NCBI GenBank assembly: GCA_001564135.1
Contig: LKNH01000084.1
Coordinates: forward strand, 1 to 9,766
DNA: 9,766 nucleotides
Direction: 5' to 3'
Source of the DNA: Halobacteriaceae archaeon Tc-Br11_E2g27
Lineage (GTDB): Archaea; Halobacteriota; Halobacteria; Halobacteriales; Haloarculaceae
Below are positions 1 through 7,380 of this stretch, piece by piece. The position numbers and the translations under genes are program-made. Position 1 is the first letter of the stretch, and each line of letters opens with the position of its first letter. The notes under the pieces were generated by a model, which saw only the letters and a list, made by a program, of their open reading frames with translations, was not told the origin of the DNA and did no database searches.

Positions 1-1145
1 CTCTTTTAGAAGCGGTAGCACGAGAAATCACAGAGGAAACCGAACTCAGACCCGACGAGTGGTCGCTCGAACGAACCGGCGAACCGTTTACAGTAACGGA
101 TGCTTCACTGGACGTCCAATGGCAGATACATCCAGTCCTCGTCTCAACAACTCATAGTGATATCTCAACAAACTGGGAGACTGCGGAATACGAGTGGACC
201 TCACCGGAAGCGATACACAACAGAGAGACCGTTCCCGGCCTCTGGGAAACCTACGACCGTGTGCGACCAGCCGTCGAGACAATACGCGATGACCACGAAC
301 ATGGTTCTGCGTGGCTCTCAATTCGTGCGCTCGAAATGCTTCGCGATGAAGCAATCCGTGCAGAGTATGTCCGGCCAGTCGCACTTCAGGAGGTTGCAAC
401 CGCGCTCTGTGAAGCCCGCCCGACGATGGCAGCCCTCACAAACCGTATCAACCGAGTGATGAGCGAGTGCCTTTCCGATGAGGGAAAACTCACCCCAGCG
501 AAGGTTGCCACCGCTGCATACGAACATCTCTCTCGTGCAATTGAGGCGGATTCGACCGCAGCAAACAACTGTGCAAAAGAGATTGCTGGCAAGCGTGTGG
601 CAACACTTTCACAGTCTGGAACAGTTCTTGATTCCCTGCTGGGTGGGAAACCGGAAGCCGTCCTTGTCGCAGAATCCAGACCCGGTCTGGAAGGCATATC
701 CGTGGCCGAACGGCTCCAGAAGCAATTAGAAACGTCGGTCTCCGTGACGCTCACCACGGATGCTGCATTCCCCGCAGCGATGCTCGACTGGAGCGCCGAC
801 GTCCTGCTCGTGGGAGCAGATTCGATTCTCGCGAACGGCGATATCATCAACAAGGTTGGAACCTACAGTGCAATGGCGGGGGTCGAGGCGAGTGACATCG
901 AACGTCTGGTAGTCGCTGCAACAGACAAAATCCGCACTGATACAACGTACGACCCCGAGTATCGGCCCGAAAAAGAACTCTACGATGGCGAAACAGGCCT
1001 TGCGTGTTTCAATCCGACGTTTGAGCGGACGCCAGCCAGATATCTCGATGCACTCATCACTGACCGCGGAGTGCTTTCACCCGACGAGATAGGAGAGATT
1101 GCAAGCGAACATCGTACTCTGTCATCGTGGAGTGAGCGCTTTTGA
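1..1145 (+). CDS. NUDIX hydrolase / eIF2B-like fusion protein (5' end missing)
   Basis: The reading frame is open from the first complete codon (base 3) to a TGA at 1143-1145, so the start lies before the window; 380 residues are visible. The first residues carry the second half of a NUDIX box, REITEETEL at about bases 21-47, with the metal-binding Glu pair kept and the usual Gly replaced by Glu. NUDIX enzymes cleave nucleoside diphosphates linked to another moiety. From about base 300 the protein changes to an eIF2B alpha/beta/delta-like Rossmann domain: TLSQSGTVL, ESRPGLEG, then GAD (813-821), NGD (834-842) and NKVGT (849-863), the family signature. Ribose-1,5-bisphosphate isomerases of this superfamily use a Cys in the segment aligned with TLSQSGTVL. 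No Cys is there, so that activity is doubtful. The internal Met at 261 is not the start, because the NUDIX part lies upstream in the same frame. Domain calls are firm; the substrate is unknown. Confidence 0.85.
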   Translation, partial: LLEAVAREITEETELRPDEWSLERTGEPFTVTDASLDVQWQIHPVLVSTTHSDISTNWETAEYEWTSPEAIHNRETVPGLWETYDRVRPAVETIRDDHEHGSAWLSIRALEMLRDEAIRAEYVRPVALQEVATALCEARPTMAALTNRINRVMSECLSDEGKLTPAKVATAAYEHLSRAIEADSTAANNCAKEIAGKRVATLSQSGTVLDSLLGGKPEAVLVAESRPGLEGISVAERLQKQLETSVSVTLTTDAAFPAAMLDWSADVLLVGADSILANGDIINKVGTYSAMAGVEASDIERLVVAATDKIRTDTTYDPEYRPEKELYDGETGLACFNPTFERTPARYLDALITDRGVLSPDEIGEIASEHRTLSSWSERF

Positions 1146-1150
1146 ATCCC

Positions 1151-1155
1151 TTTTT
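1151..1155 (+). terminator. Short T-tract after the NUDIX/eIF2B gene
   Basis: TTTTT lies 6 nt after the TGA, preceded by a TTTT run over the stop codon. Archaeal intrinsic termination relies mainly on U-tracts, so this could end the plus-strand transcript. It overlaps the last codon of the converging gltB. The minus strand shows no T-run just past the gltB stop, so the gltB terminator is not visible here. Confidence 0.3.
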
Positions 1156-4100
1156 AGTCCGCACCACTTTGCAGTGCGGTCACCGGTTCGCCGGTTTCCA
1201 ACGTTGCCGAATCCGGGAGTTCGGTTCGTACATCCGCTTCCGGCCGTTCCGCAATAATTTCAGCGTACGCATCAGGCAATACTCTGGTGAAGTTCTCAAT
1301 CTCTTCGTCCCAGTTATCGAGCAGTTCAGCGGCTCTGTCGGAGCCGGTGTAGGCGGCGTGGTTCTCAACGAGGCGAGTAAGCATCTCCCGGTCCGTTTGC
1401 TCAAGCTCGTCCGAAACGGAGACCATCCCGGTGTTTGCTCGTTTGTCGAACTCGCCATCTGGGTTGTAGACGTAAGCGACGCCGCCGGACATACCCGCTG
1501 CGAAGTTTTTACCAGTTTCACCGAGAACCGCGATTGCACCGCCGGTCATATACTCACAGCCGTGGTCGCCGAGCGATTCAACAACACCCTTGACACCTGA
1601 GTTTCGAACGGCGAAGCGCTCGCCTGCTGCACCGTTGATGTAACACTCCCCCTGCGTTGCACCGTAGAGCGCTACGTTACCGGCAATGATGTTCTCGCTG
1701 GCTTTGTAGGATGCAGACTCAGGCGTTCTGACGATAAGCTTCCCACCGGACAGGCCTTTTCCGACGTAATCGTTTGCTGTCCCGACGAGGTCCATCGTCA
1801 CGCCATCCTGGACGAACGCGCCAAAGCTCTGTCCTGCCGTTCCGTCGAACCGAATTGTGGCGGCGTCATCCGGAAGGCCCTCTGTCCCATTCGCCTGTGA
1901 AATGCGATTCGACAGGGTTGCACCGACCGTTCGGTCGACGTTCGTGATTTCGGAGTCGATTGTCACCGGCTCGCCGCTCTCGATTGCAGGCTCTAACTCC
2001 TCAAGCAGTTCCCAGTCGAGTTGCGTATCGATATCGTGGGTTTGCTCCTGTGTTTTGTAGCGGTCGACACCCTCCGGACGGTCGGGCACCACAAGGACAG
2101 ACGATAGGTCAACTTTCTTTGCCTTTTCTTGAGTGATGTCTGTCCGCTGGCGGAGGACATCGACACGCCCCACCATCTCTTCAACCGACCGGAAGCCGAG
2201 TTCCGCCATAATCTCGCGCAGTTCCTGTGCCATGAACGTCATGTAGTTGATGACGTGTTGTGGCTGGCCGGGGAAGCGTTCGCGGAGCTTTTCGTTTTGC
2301 GTAGCGACGCCGACTGGACAGGTGTTTTCGTGACACTGTCGTGCCATCACACAGCCGGAGGTGACAAGCGATGCCGTCCCGAATCCGTAGCCTTCCGCAC
2401 CCAGCAAAGCAGCAATTGCCACGTCACGGCCGGTTTTCAGACCGCCGTCGGTCGTGATTCGAATCCGGTCGCGGAGACCAGTTGTACAGAGCAGTTGGTT
2501 CGCCTCGGCCACGCCGAGTTCCCACGGAATGCCAGCATTTTTGATGCTGGTTTTCGGTGATGCGCCGGTTCCGCCGTCGTCACCGGAAATATGGACCACA
2601 TCGGCGTTTGCTTTCGCAACACCCGCAGCGATGATGCCGACACCAGCCTCAGCAACCAGTTTGACGTTGATATCTGCTTCCGGGTTGGCGGCTTTCAGGT
2701 CACGAATGAGCTGTTTGAGGTCCTCAATTGAGTAGATATCGTGCAGCGGCGGAGGTGAGATGAGGCCGACGCCGGGCGTCGCATACCGAACGTGAGCAAT
2801 CATCTCGTTGACTTTCTTGCCCGGCAGATGGCCACCCTCTCCGGGTTTTGACCCCTGTGCCATCTTAATCTGCAACTCGTCTGCGGATGCAAGATATGTC
2901 GACGTGACTCCGAATCGCCCCGAGGCAACCTGTTTCGTGGAGCATTCCTTTTCCGTATCGAACCGTTCCGGTGGTTCGCCACCCTCGCCCGTATTCGCCG
3001 TGGCACCGAGGCGGTTCATCGCGATGGCGTTGTTCTCGTGCATCTCGGGCGAAAGTGACCCCAGTGACATCGCAGAGGTTTCGAACCGTTTGACAATCTC
3101 TTCAATTGATTCAACCTCTTCGATTGGAACCGATTCTCTGCTCTCGGTCTCGAACTCCAGTAGCCCACGGAGGGCTGCAAGCTGTTCCGTCTGGTCGTTG
3201 ATGAGTTCGGCAAATTCGGAGTACGTCTCGTAATCGCCAGTACGGACGGCGCGCTGGAGCGTACTCACCGTTTGTGGGTTCCACTGATGGTAGATACCGC
3301 CAGTCCGGTTTTCGTACTCACCGACGCGTTCAATGTCGACATCATCATCGCTCCAGGCGACCTTATGTCGGTCCAGCAGGTCGCTTTCGATTTCCTCGAT
3401 GCCAATCCCCTCAGTACGATTCTCCGTTCCCTCGAAATACTCGGCGACGAAATCAGCCGACAGCCCTACTGCCTCGAAAATCTGGGCCCCCTGATAGCTT
3501 TCGACCGTTGAAATCCCCATCTTTGCCATGGTTTTCAAAAGCCCGTCCTCGACAGCGTTGATATATGCGTCGATGGCCGTGCTGACGTCAGCACCATCCG
3601 GTCCAGCAACAAGGTCTTCGATAGTTTCGTAGGCCAGATACGGGTTGACTGCGCCTGCACCGTAGCCGATAAGCGTCGCAAAATGGTGGACTGCACGCGG
3701 GTCGGCAGATTCGAGTACCAGTCCGACATGGTTGCGTTTCCCGTTGCGCACGAGGTGGTGATGAACGCCCGCCACCGCAAGCAGTGACGAGATTGGCGTA
3801 CGCTCTGGGCCAGCAGCGCGGTCCGAAAGGACAAGGATATCATGCTCCTCCGCGAGTGTTGCTGCATCCTGTCGAACGCGTTCGACAGCCGCTTCGAGCG
3901 ACTGTTCGTCGGCGTCAAACGTTATATCGACGATAGCACTGGACATACCGTTTTCGTCCATCTCTTTGATTGCAGCGGTTGTCTGGTCCGTCAGAATCGG
4001 CGAATCAAGGACGAGTTGACGGGCATGCTCGGGTGTTTCATCAAGCAGGTTTCGCTGGTATCCCAGTCTGGTTTCGAGGCTTGTTACAAGTTCTTCGCGA

Positions 4101-5710
4101 ATGTAATCGAGTGGCGGATTCGAAACCTGTGCAAACAACTGCTTGAAGTAGGTAAACAGCGGACGGTTATACTGCGACAGGACCGAAAGCGGTGTGTCAT
4201 CACCCATCGACCCGACGGGGTCTTTGCCCTTTTCAGCCATCGGTTCGAGGAGGTGGTCGACCTCGTCGTAGGTATATCCGTGCATTGCCTGATGAGCTCG
4301 CAGTTGCCCAACAGCATCCTGTGGCGTGTTATCGTCGTTTGCCGTAATATCGTCAACGACGACCTGTTCCTGGTCGACCCACTCGCCGTATTTGTCGTCG
4401 GATAACCCCTCGAAGACCTCAGAGTCCGGAATAATCCGGCCTTCCTCAGGGTCTGCAAGGAAACACTGCCCTGGTTGCAGGCGACCGCGCTCGACGATTT
4501 CGCTCTCGTCGTAATCGAGCGCACCAACCTCGGAGGCCATTACGAGCGTGTTATCCTCCAGAACGTCGTATCTGCACGGGCGCAGGCCGTTCCGGTCAAG
4601 CACAGCACCAACCCGTTCTCCGTCAGTCGCGGCGACAAGCGCAGGCCCGTCCCACGGTTCAACGAGGGATGCATGGTAATCGTAGAAATCACGGCAGTGT
4701 TCCGGAACGTCGTTTTCTTCGCCTCGCCAGGCCTCTGGAATAAGCGTTCTAAGCGCGTGTGGAAGCGAGCGCCCGCCCATCATCAACAGTTCAAGCGCAT
4801 TGTCGACGCTGGCGGTATCCGATTGGTCCGGGTCATCGATGATTGGCTTGATGTGCTCGATATCCTCGCCAAACTCGTCGTGTTGGATATCTGTCTCCCG
4901 TGCCCGCATCCAGTTAATGTTCCCCTGAATCGTGTTGAACTCACCATTATGGATGATTGTCCGGTACGGGTGAGCAAGATGCCACGCACCGAGCGTGTTT
5001 GTCGAAAATCGGGCATGAACCATCGCGAATGTTGATTTCATCCGGTCATCATGCAGTTCGGGATAATACTCGGCGACCTGCTCAGCCTTGAGCAATCCTT
5101 TGTAAACGAGCGTTTTTCGGTCAAGCGAGACAATATAGAAGCGCTCGGTACCGCTAATTTCGCGTTCTTCGACTGCATTTTCGGCGACTCGCCTTCCAAC
5201 GTAGAGGCGACGGTCAAACTCCTCATTGGAAAGGTCAGACTCGTCATCCGGTGCCACGACCATCTGAAAGACCGCAGGCTCTGAATCAAGCGCTGTCTGT
5301 CCAAGGCCAGCGTTGTCCGTCGGGACCTTTCGCCATGCGAGAACAGCAAGCGATTGCGTTGCGAGTTGTTCTTCAACGAGTGATTTCAGTTCCTCGTGAG
5401 CGGATTCGTCTTTCGGGAAAAACAGCGAACCGACCGCATAACTGCCCGGTTCAGGAAGCGTGATATCGAGTTCTTCCGCAAAAAATTCGTGTGGAATCTG
5501 GAGCATAATTCCCGCGCCATCACCGGTATTTTCCTCAGCACCGGTCGTACCGCGGTGTTCCATACATTCGACGAGTTCTAACCCGTCACGTACTACCCGT
5601 GCGCTACTGTCGCCATCGAGGTTCATGACAACCCCGACACCACAGTTCGAACGAGCATCGGCCGGGTCTGCGAGGCCGGCCACCTCGTCCGCCATGTGTC
5701 TCTCTGTCAT
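1154..5710 (-). CDS. gltB: Glutamate synthase (GOGAT) large subunit, probably ferredoxin-dependent
   Basis: Makes two glutamates from glutamine and 2-oxoglutarate in the cytoplasm; the second half of the GS-GOGAT ammonium assimilation route. From ATG 5710 the product is 1518 aa, normal for the family. Order of parts: a 22-residue propeptide, then Cys23, the expected N-terminal nucleophile of the class II glutaminase domain (SNCGVG); HNGEFN with Asn255-Gly256, the oxyanion-hole pair; a central domain; the FMN barrel with TGEGGEPP (907-914) and GDDGGTG (1043-1049); the [3Fe-4S] cysteines C1120-x5-C1126-x4-C1131; and a C-terminal GXGXG beta-helix domain. ATG 5695 is an alternative start; the frame also extends to a TTG at 5779, but that extension looks unlike known propeptides. 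No gltD small subunit lies nearby. Haloferax mediterranei has a characterised ferredoxin-dependent GOGAT, so ferredoxin is the likely donor here (inference). The electron donor itself cannot be read by eye. Confidence 0.96.
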   Translation of the reverse strand: MTERHMADEVAGLADPADARSNCGVGVVMNLDGDSSARVVRDGLELVECMEHRGTTGAEENTGDGAGIMLQIPHEFFAEELDITLPEPGSYAVGSLFFPKDESAHEELKSLVEEQLATQSLAVLAWRKVPTDNAGLGQTALDSEPAVFQMVVAPDDESDLSNEEFDRRLYVGRRVAENAVEEREISGTERFYIVSLDRKTLVYKGLLKAEQVAEYYPELHDDRMKSTFAMVHARFSTNTLGAWHLAHPYRTIIHNGEFNTIQGNINWMRARETDIQHDEFGEDIEHIKPIIDDPDQSDTASVDNALELLMMGGRSLPHALRTLIPEAWRGEENDVPEHCRDFYDYHASLVEPWDGPALVAATDGERVGAVLDRNGLRPCRYDVLEDNTLVMASEVGALDYDESEIVERGRLQPGQCFLADPEEGRIIPDSEVFEGLSDDKYGEWVDQEQVVVDDITANDDNTPQDAVGQLRAHQAMHGYTYDEVDHLLEPMAEKGKDPVGSMGDDTPLSVLSQYNRPLFTYFKQLFAQVSNPPLDYIREELVTSLETRLGYQRNLLDETPEHARQLVLDSPILTDQTTAAIKEMDENGMSSAIVDITFDADEQSLEAAVERVRQDAATLAEEHDILVLSDRAAGPERTPISSLLAVAGVHHHLVRNGKRNHVGLVLESADPRAVHHFATLIGYGAGAVNPYLAYETIEDLVAGPDGADVSTAIDAYINAVEDGLLKTMAKMGISTVESYQGAQIFEAVGLSADFVAEYFEGTENRTEGIGIEEIESDLLDRHKVAWSDDDVDIERVGEYENRTGGIYHQWNPQTVSTLQRAVRTGDYETYSEFAELINDQTEQLAALRGLLEFETESRESVPIEEVESIEEIVKRFETSAMSLGSLSPEMHENNAIAMNRLGATANTGEGGEPPERFDTEKECSTKQVASGRFGVTSTYLASADELQIKMAQGSKPGEGGHLPGKKVNEMIAHVRYATPGVGLISPPPLHDIYSIEDLKQLIRDLKAANPEADINVKLVAEAGVGIIAAGVAKANADVVHISGDDGGTGASPKTSIKNAGIPWELGVAEANQLLCTTGLRDRIRITTDGGLKTGRDVAIAALLGAEGYGFGTASLVTSGCVMARQCHENTCPVGVATQNEKLRERFPGQPQHVINYMTFMAQELREIMAELGFRSVEEMVGRVDVLRQRTDITQEKAKKVDLSSVLVVPDRPEGVDRYKTQEQTHDIDTQLDWELLEELEPAIESGEPVTIDSEITNVDRTVGATLSNRISQANGTEGLPDDAATIRFDGTAGQSFGAFVQDGVTMDLVGTANDYVGKGLSGGKLIVRTPESASYKASENIIAGNVALYGATQGECYINGAAGERFAVRNSGVKGVVESLGDHGCEYMTGGAIAVLGETGKNFAAGMSGGVAYVYNPDGEFDKRANTGMVSVSDELEQTDREMLTRLVENHAAYTGSDRAAELLDNWDEEIENFTRVLPDAYAEIIAERPEADVRTELPDSATLETGEPVTALQSGAD

Positions 5711-5790
5711 ATCATCAATGTCCAGAGGCTCTACACATATCAGGGTAACCCTGAAATTGCAATAGTGTGTTAATGCCAAATAAGGGTATT

Positions 5791-5807
5791 TTAATTTATT
5801 AATATAA
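5791..5807 (-). promoter_or_regulatory. TATA-like element of the gltB promoter
   Basis: Read on the minus strand this stretch is TTATATTAATAAATTAA, the best TATA candidate upstream of gltB. With archaeal spacing of about 27 bp it predicts a transcript start near 5776, leaving a leader of about 65 nt before ATG 5710. No clear BRE or Shine-Dalgarno site is seen. Confidence 0.45.
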
Positions 5808-5816
5808 TTCCTGTTG

Positions 5817-5829
5817 ATACGTGACGTAT
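5817..5829. promoter_or_regulatory. 13-bp dyad ATACGT-G-ACGTAT just upstream of the gltB TATA box
   Basis: A perfect 6-1-6 palindrome centred on base 5823, about 10 bp on the upstream side of the gltB TATA element (predicted -41 to -53). That is where archaeal activators such as Lrp/AsnC-family proteins can bind. The size and symmetry suit an operator, but only one copy is visible and no regulator gene is in the window. Confidence 0.35.
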
Positions 5830-5890
5830 ATGGCGGTTTATCCAGTTCCAGACCAAATTAGTAACTATATGTCTATTTTTCTCTATTGTA

Positions 5891-5898
5891 TATAAATA
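5891..5898 (+). promoter_or_regulatory. TATA-like box in the intergenic region
   Basis: TATAAATA on the plus strand. A start about 27 bp downstream would fall at or next to the ATG at 5923, which opens a 12-codon frame. It may instead be chance in AT-rich DNA, or serve the minus strand, where its reverse complement is also TATA-like. Confidence 0.25.
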
Positions 5899-5971
5899 TA
5901 CCGGCATAGGGGTGCCTGTGTTATGGACGGTGTCTCAATACACATATGCCACCATTCATAACCAATTATAA

Positions 5972-5992
5972 TTTATATATCAGTCAGTGACT
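5972..5992 (+). promoter_or_regulatory. TATA-like box followed by palindrome AGTCA-G-TGACT
   Basis: TTTATATA (5972-5979) is followed at once by the perfect 5-1-5 palindrome AGTCAGTGACT (5982-5992). A dyad between a TATA box and its predicted start (about 6002) is a typical repressor position in archaea. A transcript from here would run about 150 nt before the hydrolase ATG, either as a long leader or a small RNA. Confidence 0.25.
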
Positions 5993-6091
5993 TTCAGTTG
6001 AGACGACGAATATAGCGTGATGGATGCAGTGAGAGTATACGCTAAGCAACTGGATTTTGCAATTATGCCACCTAGATATCATTTTATCGTA

Positions 6092-6121
6092 GGATGTCCA
6101 GTCATTATATAATCGACATCC
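6092..6121 (+). promoter_or_regulatory. Hydrolase promoter: TATA box inside an inverted repeat
   Basis: GGATGTC (6092-6098) and GACATCC (6115-6121) form a perfect 7-bp inverted repeat separated by 16 bp. Inside lies the 10-bp palindrome ATTATATAAT (6104-6113), which is also a good TATA box. The predicted start falls near 6135, about 15 nt before ATG 6151. A protein bound to the arms would cover the TBP site, so this looks like a repressor operator overlying a core promoter (inference). Confidence 0.45.
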
Positions 6122-6150
6122 ATTAGCAATGAACTACCATAGCAATAGCC

Positions 6151-6888
6151 ATGCACCGTCGAAAGATTCTCTCGGTCGATGGAGATGACCTCGTTGCGGT
6201 CCATCATGAGGCAGATAGCGACCGATGGATAGTGTTCTCCCATGGGTTCCTTAGCGACAAAGAGGGGAGCTACGAGAGCCGGGCGGGACGCGCAGTTGAG
6301 GAAGGGTTCAACGCAATTCGGTTTGACCACCGGGGCTGTGGTGAGTCGGACCTATCCTTCCCGGAACAAACATTGAGTACCAGACTGGCAGATATACAGG
6401 CGGTACTGGATTCCTTTTCTATCAACTCGTGTCTTCTTTTTGGCTCCAGTTTTGGCGGGAAGGTTGCCCTACACACAGCCGCTGTCGACGACCGCGTACA
6501 AGCGGTTGCCGCCCGAGCACCAGTGACATATAATCACATCTTTGATAAATACCGTCCGAGTAGCGAGAGCGGAGGACAGGACATTGACCACGATTTCTCT
6601 CTCCCACCTACCTTTTTCGATGACTTTGATGCCCACCCGTTCGAACAGATTACCGACGATATTACGGTCCCCCTCTGTCTGTTTCACGGAACTGCGGACG
6701 AGACGGTCCCGATTGGGGCCACGCTTGAGGCCATCGCTGCCCTGGAGACGAACGTCACTTTTCATCAGTTTGCCGGAGAAGGCCACCGATTTTCGAGGAC
6801 AGCCGAGAACCGGCTCCAAAACCAGTTGGTCGATTGGGTCCACCGAGAAATAAGAGGCGAAAAAAACAAGACAGGAGAGGCTGGCTAG
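6151..6888 (+). CDS. Alpha/beta hydrolase (serine esterase/peptidase-like)
   Basis: A 245-residue single-domain alpha/beta hydrolase with a complete catalytic set. SHGF (30-33) supplies the oxyanion loop, FDHRGCGES (58-66) is the usual strand-turn after the first helix, and GSSFGG (98-103) is the nucleophile elbow with Ser100. Asp183 lies in LFHGTADETVP, and His212 in GEGHRF. A cap insert of roughly residues 125-170, rich in Asp and Phe, should shape the substrate pocket. There is no signal peptide or membrane segment, so the enzyme is probably cytoplasmic. Substrate unknown; the fold includes esterases, lipases, acylaminoacyl peptidases and thioesterases. The ATG at 6151 follows a promoter by about 15 nt without a Shine-Dalgarno site; an ATG at 6129 is out of frame. 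The 3' end converges on the next gene with 4 bp between stops, so it is transcribed alone. Confidence 0.88.
   Translation: MHRRKILSVDGDDLVAVHHEADSDRWIVFSHGFLSDKEGSYESRAGRAVEEGFNAIRFDHRGCGESDLSFPEQTLSTRLADIQAVLDSFSINSCLLFGSSFGGKVALHTAAVDDRVQAVAARAPVTYNHIFDKYRPSSESGGQDIDHDFSLPPTFFDDFDAHPFEQITDDITVPLCLFHGTADETVPIGATLEAIAALETNVTFHQFAGEGHRFSRTAENRLQNQLVDWVHREIRGEKNKTGEAG
6860..6866 (-). terminator. T7 tract downstream of the MGMT-like gene
   Basis: Seven A on the plus strand read as TTTTTTT on the minus strand, 27-33 nt past the stop of the leftward gene at 6893. It lies within the last codons of the converging hydrolase gene. A U-tract of this length suits archaeal intrinsic termination, although Lys codons of the hydrolase also explain the A-run. 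Confidence 0.35.
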
Positions 6889-6892
6889 CTCC

Positions 6893-7351
6893 TCAGAGTC
6901 CTTCAACCGCCTGAACGGCCGTGGCAACCTCTGTCGGGAGCGTTGATGGCGCATCAGAAACACGATGCGTTGGAATAAGAACAGGGACAGGATTGTCGAG
7001 TAGCGCAGTTCGAACGGTTGGAAGCTCCTCCTCGGTGTCGTGGTCACCGGGCGTCATCCGAAGCAGTTGCTCCATCGAGACGCTCTCACCGTATGGCACG
7101 GTTCGAAGGGCTTCCAGAATCTTGCGCTGTTCCGTCGGGACTGTAAGCGCAACCGTCACGTCGGAAAACTCCTCTTGCTCGCCCGAAAGGTATGCCTCGA
7201 TTCTGTCGAGTAGTTCGTGTTCACCAGCTATGTCCTCGTCGAGCTGTGTCGGGAAGCTGACCGAAATGACCCGTCCCTGGGCAATACCGATCTGAACTGA
7301 CCGTTCAAGAACGGACAGTTCCCGGCCATAAATACCAGCAACATCGTGCAT
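6893..7351 (-). CDS. MGMT/Ogt family protein lacking the acceptor cysteine
   Basis: A 152-residue homologue of O6-alkylguanine-DNA alkyltransferases, from ATG 7351. Residues 1-70 resemble the N-terminal domain (ELLDRIEAYLSG, then an F-x-D-V-x-V-A-L strand). Residues 72-131 match the DNA-binding domain: PTEQRKILEALRTVPYGE, then NPVPVLIPTHRV. In active enzymes the last motif reads PCHRV; here residue 128 is Thr (codon 6968-6970), so direct alkyl transfer by the normal route is not possible. The base-flipping Tyr (human Tyr114) aligns with Met93, and the Arg finger (human Arg128) with Pro111, though Arg114 is close. The C-terminal tail is short and lacks the Gly-Tyr-Gly-Gly segment. It may be a distant alkyltransferase-like (ATL) protein that flags lesions, or a DNA-binding protein with another role. 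Family membership is clear; function is unknown. It is divergent from pelA. Confidence 0.8.
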   Translation of the reverse strand: MHDVAGIYGRELSVLERSVQIGIAQGRVISVSFPTQLDEDIAGEHELLDRIEAYLSGEQEEFSDVTVALTVPTEQRKILEALRTVPYGESVSMEQLLRMTPGDHDTEEELPTVRTALLDNPVPVLIPTHRVSDAPSTLPTEVATAVQAVEGL

Positions 7352-7380
7352 ACGACCACTATCACGTGCAAGCGGGTTGA

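Larger units (their letters stand above)
5711..6150. other. AT-rich intergenic region between divergent gltB and the hydrolase gene
   Basis: About 440 bp without a convincing gene, clearly richer in A+T than the flanking coding DNA. It holds the gltB leader and promoter (5711-5829) and the hydrolase promoter (6092-6121). Between them are two more plus-strand TATA-like boxes (5891-5898 and 5972-5979) and an 11-bp palindrome AGTCAGTGACT (5982-5992). The only reading frame placed sensibly behind a TATA box is a 12-codon one at 5923-5961. I see no tRNA, no CRISPR-type repeats and no insertion-sequence ends. The length and number of promoter-like sites suggest complex control or a small RNA, which cannot be decided from sequence alone. 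Confidence 0.6.

Noticed and set aside
1200..5700. Numerous plus-strand and off-frame open frames within gltB
   Set aside because: They mirror the codon structure of gltB, show Arg/Ser-rich or low-complexity composition untypical of haloarchaeal proteins, and contain no motifs.
5711..5779. Upstream extension of gltB from a TTG start
   Set aside because: TTG is a rare start, the added residues are not propeptide-like, and ATG 5710 gives a 22-residue propeptide of expected size. The predicted transcript start also falls about here.
5903..5916. Small hairpin GGCAT-AGGG-GTGCC
   Set aside because: Only a 5-bp stem with a G-T pair, in AT-rich DNA; too weak to call a structured RNA or terminator.
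6079..6330. 83-residue minus-strand frame overlapping the hydrolase start
   Set aside because: It is antisense to a well-supported gene, has no recognisable motif, and ends in the promoter region. It is a shadow of the hydrolase.
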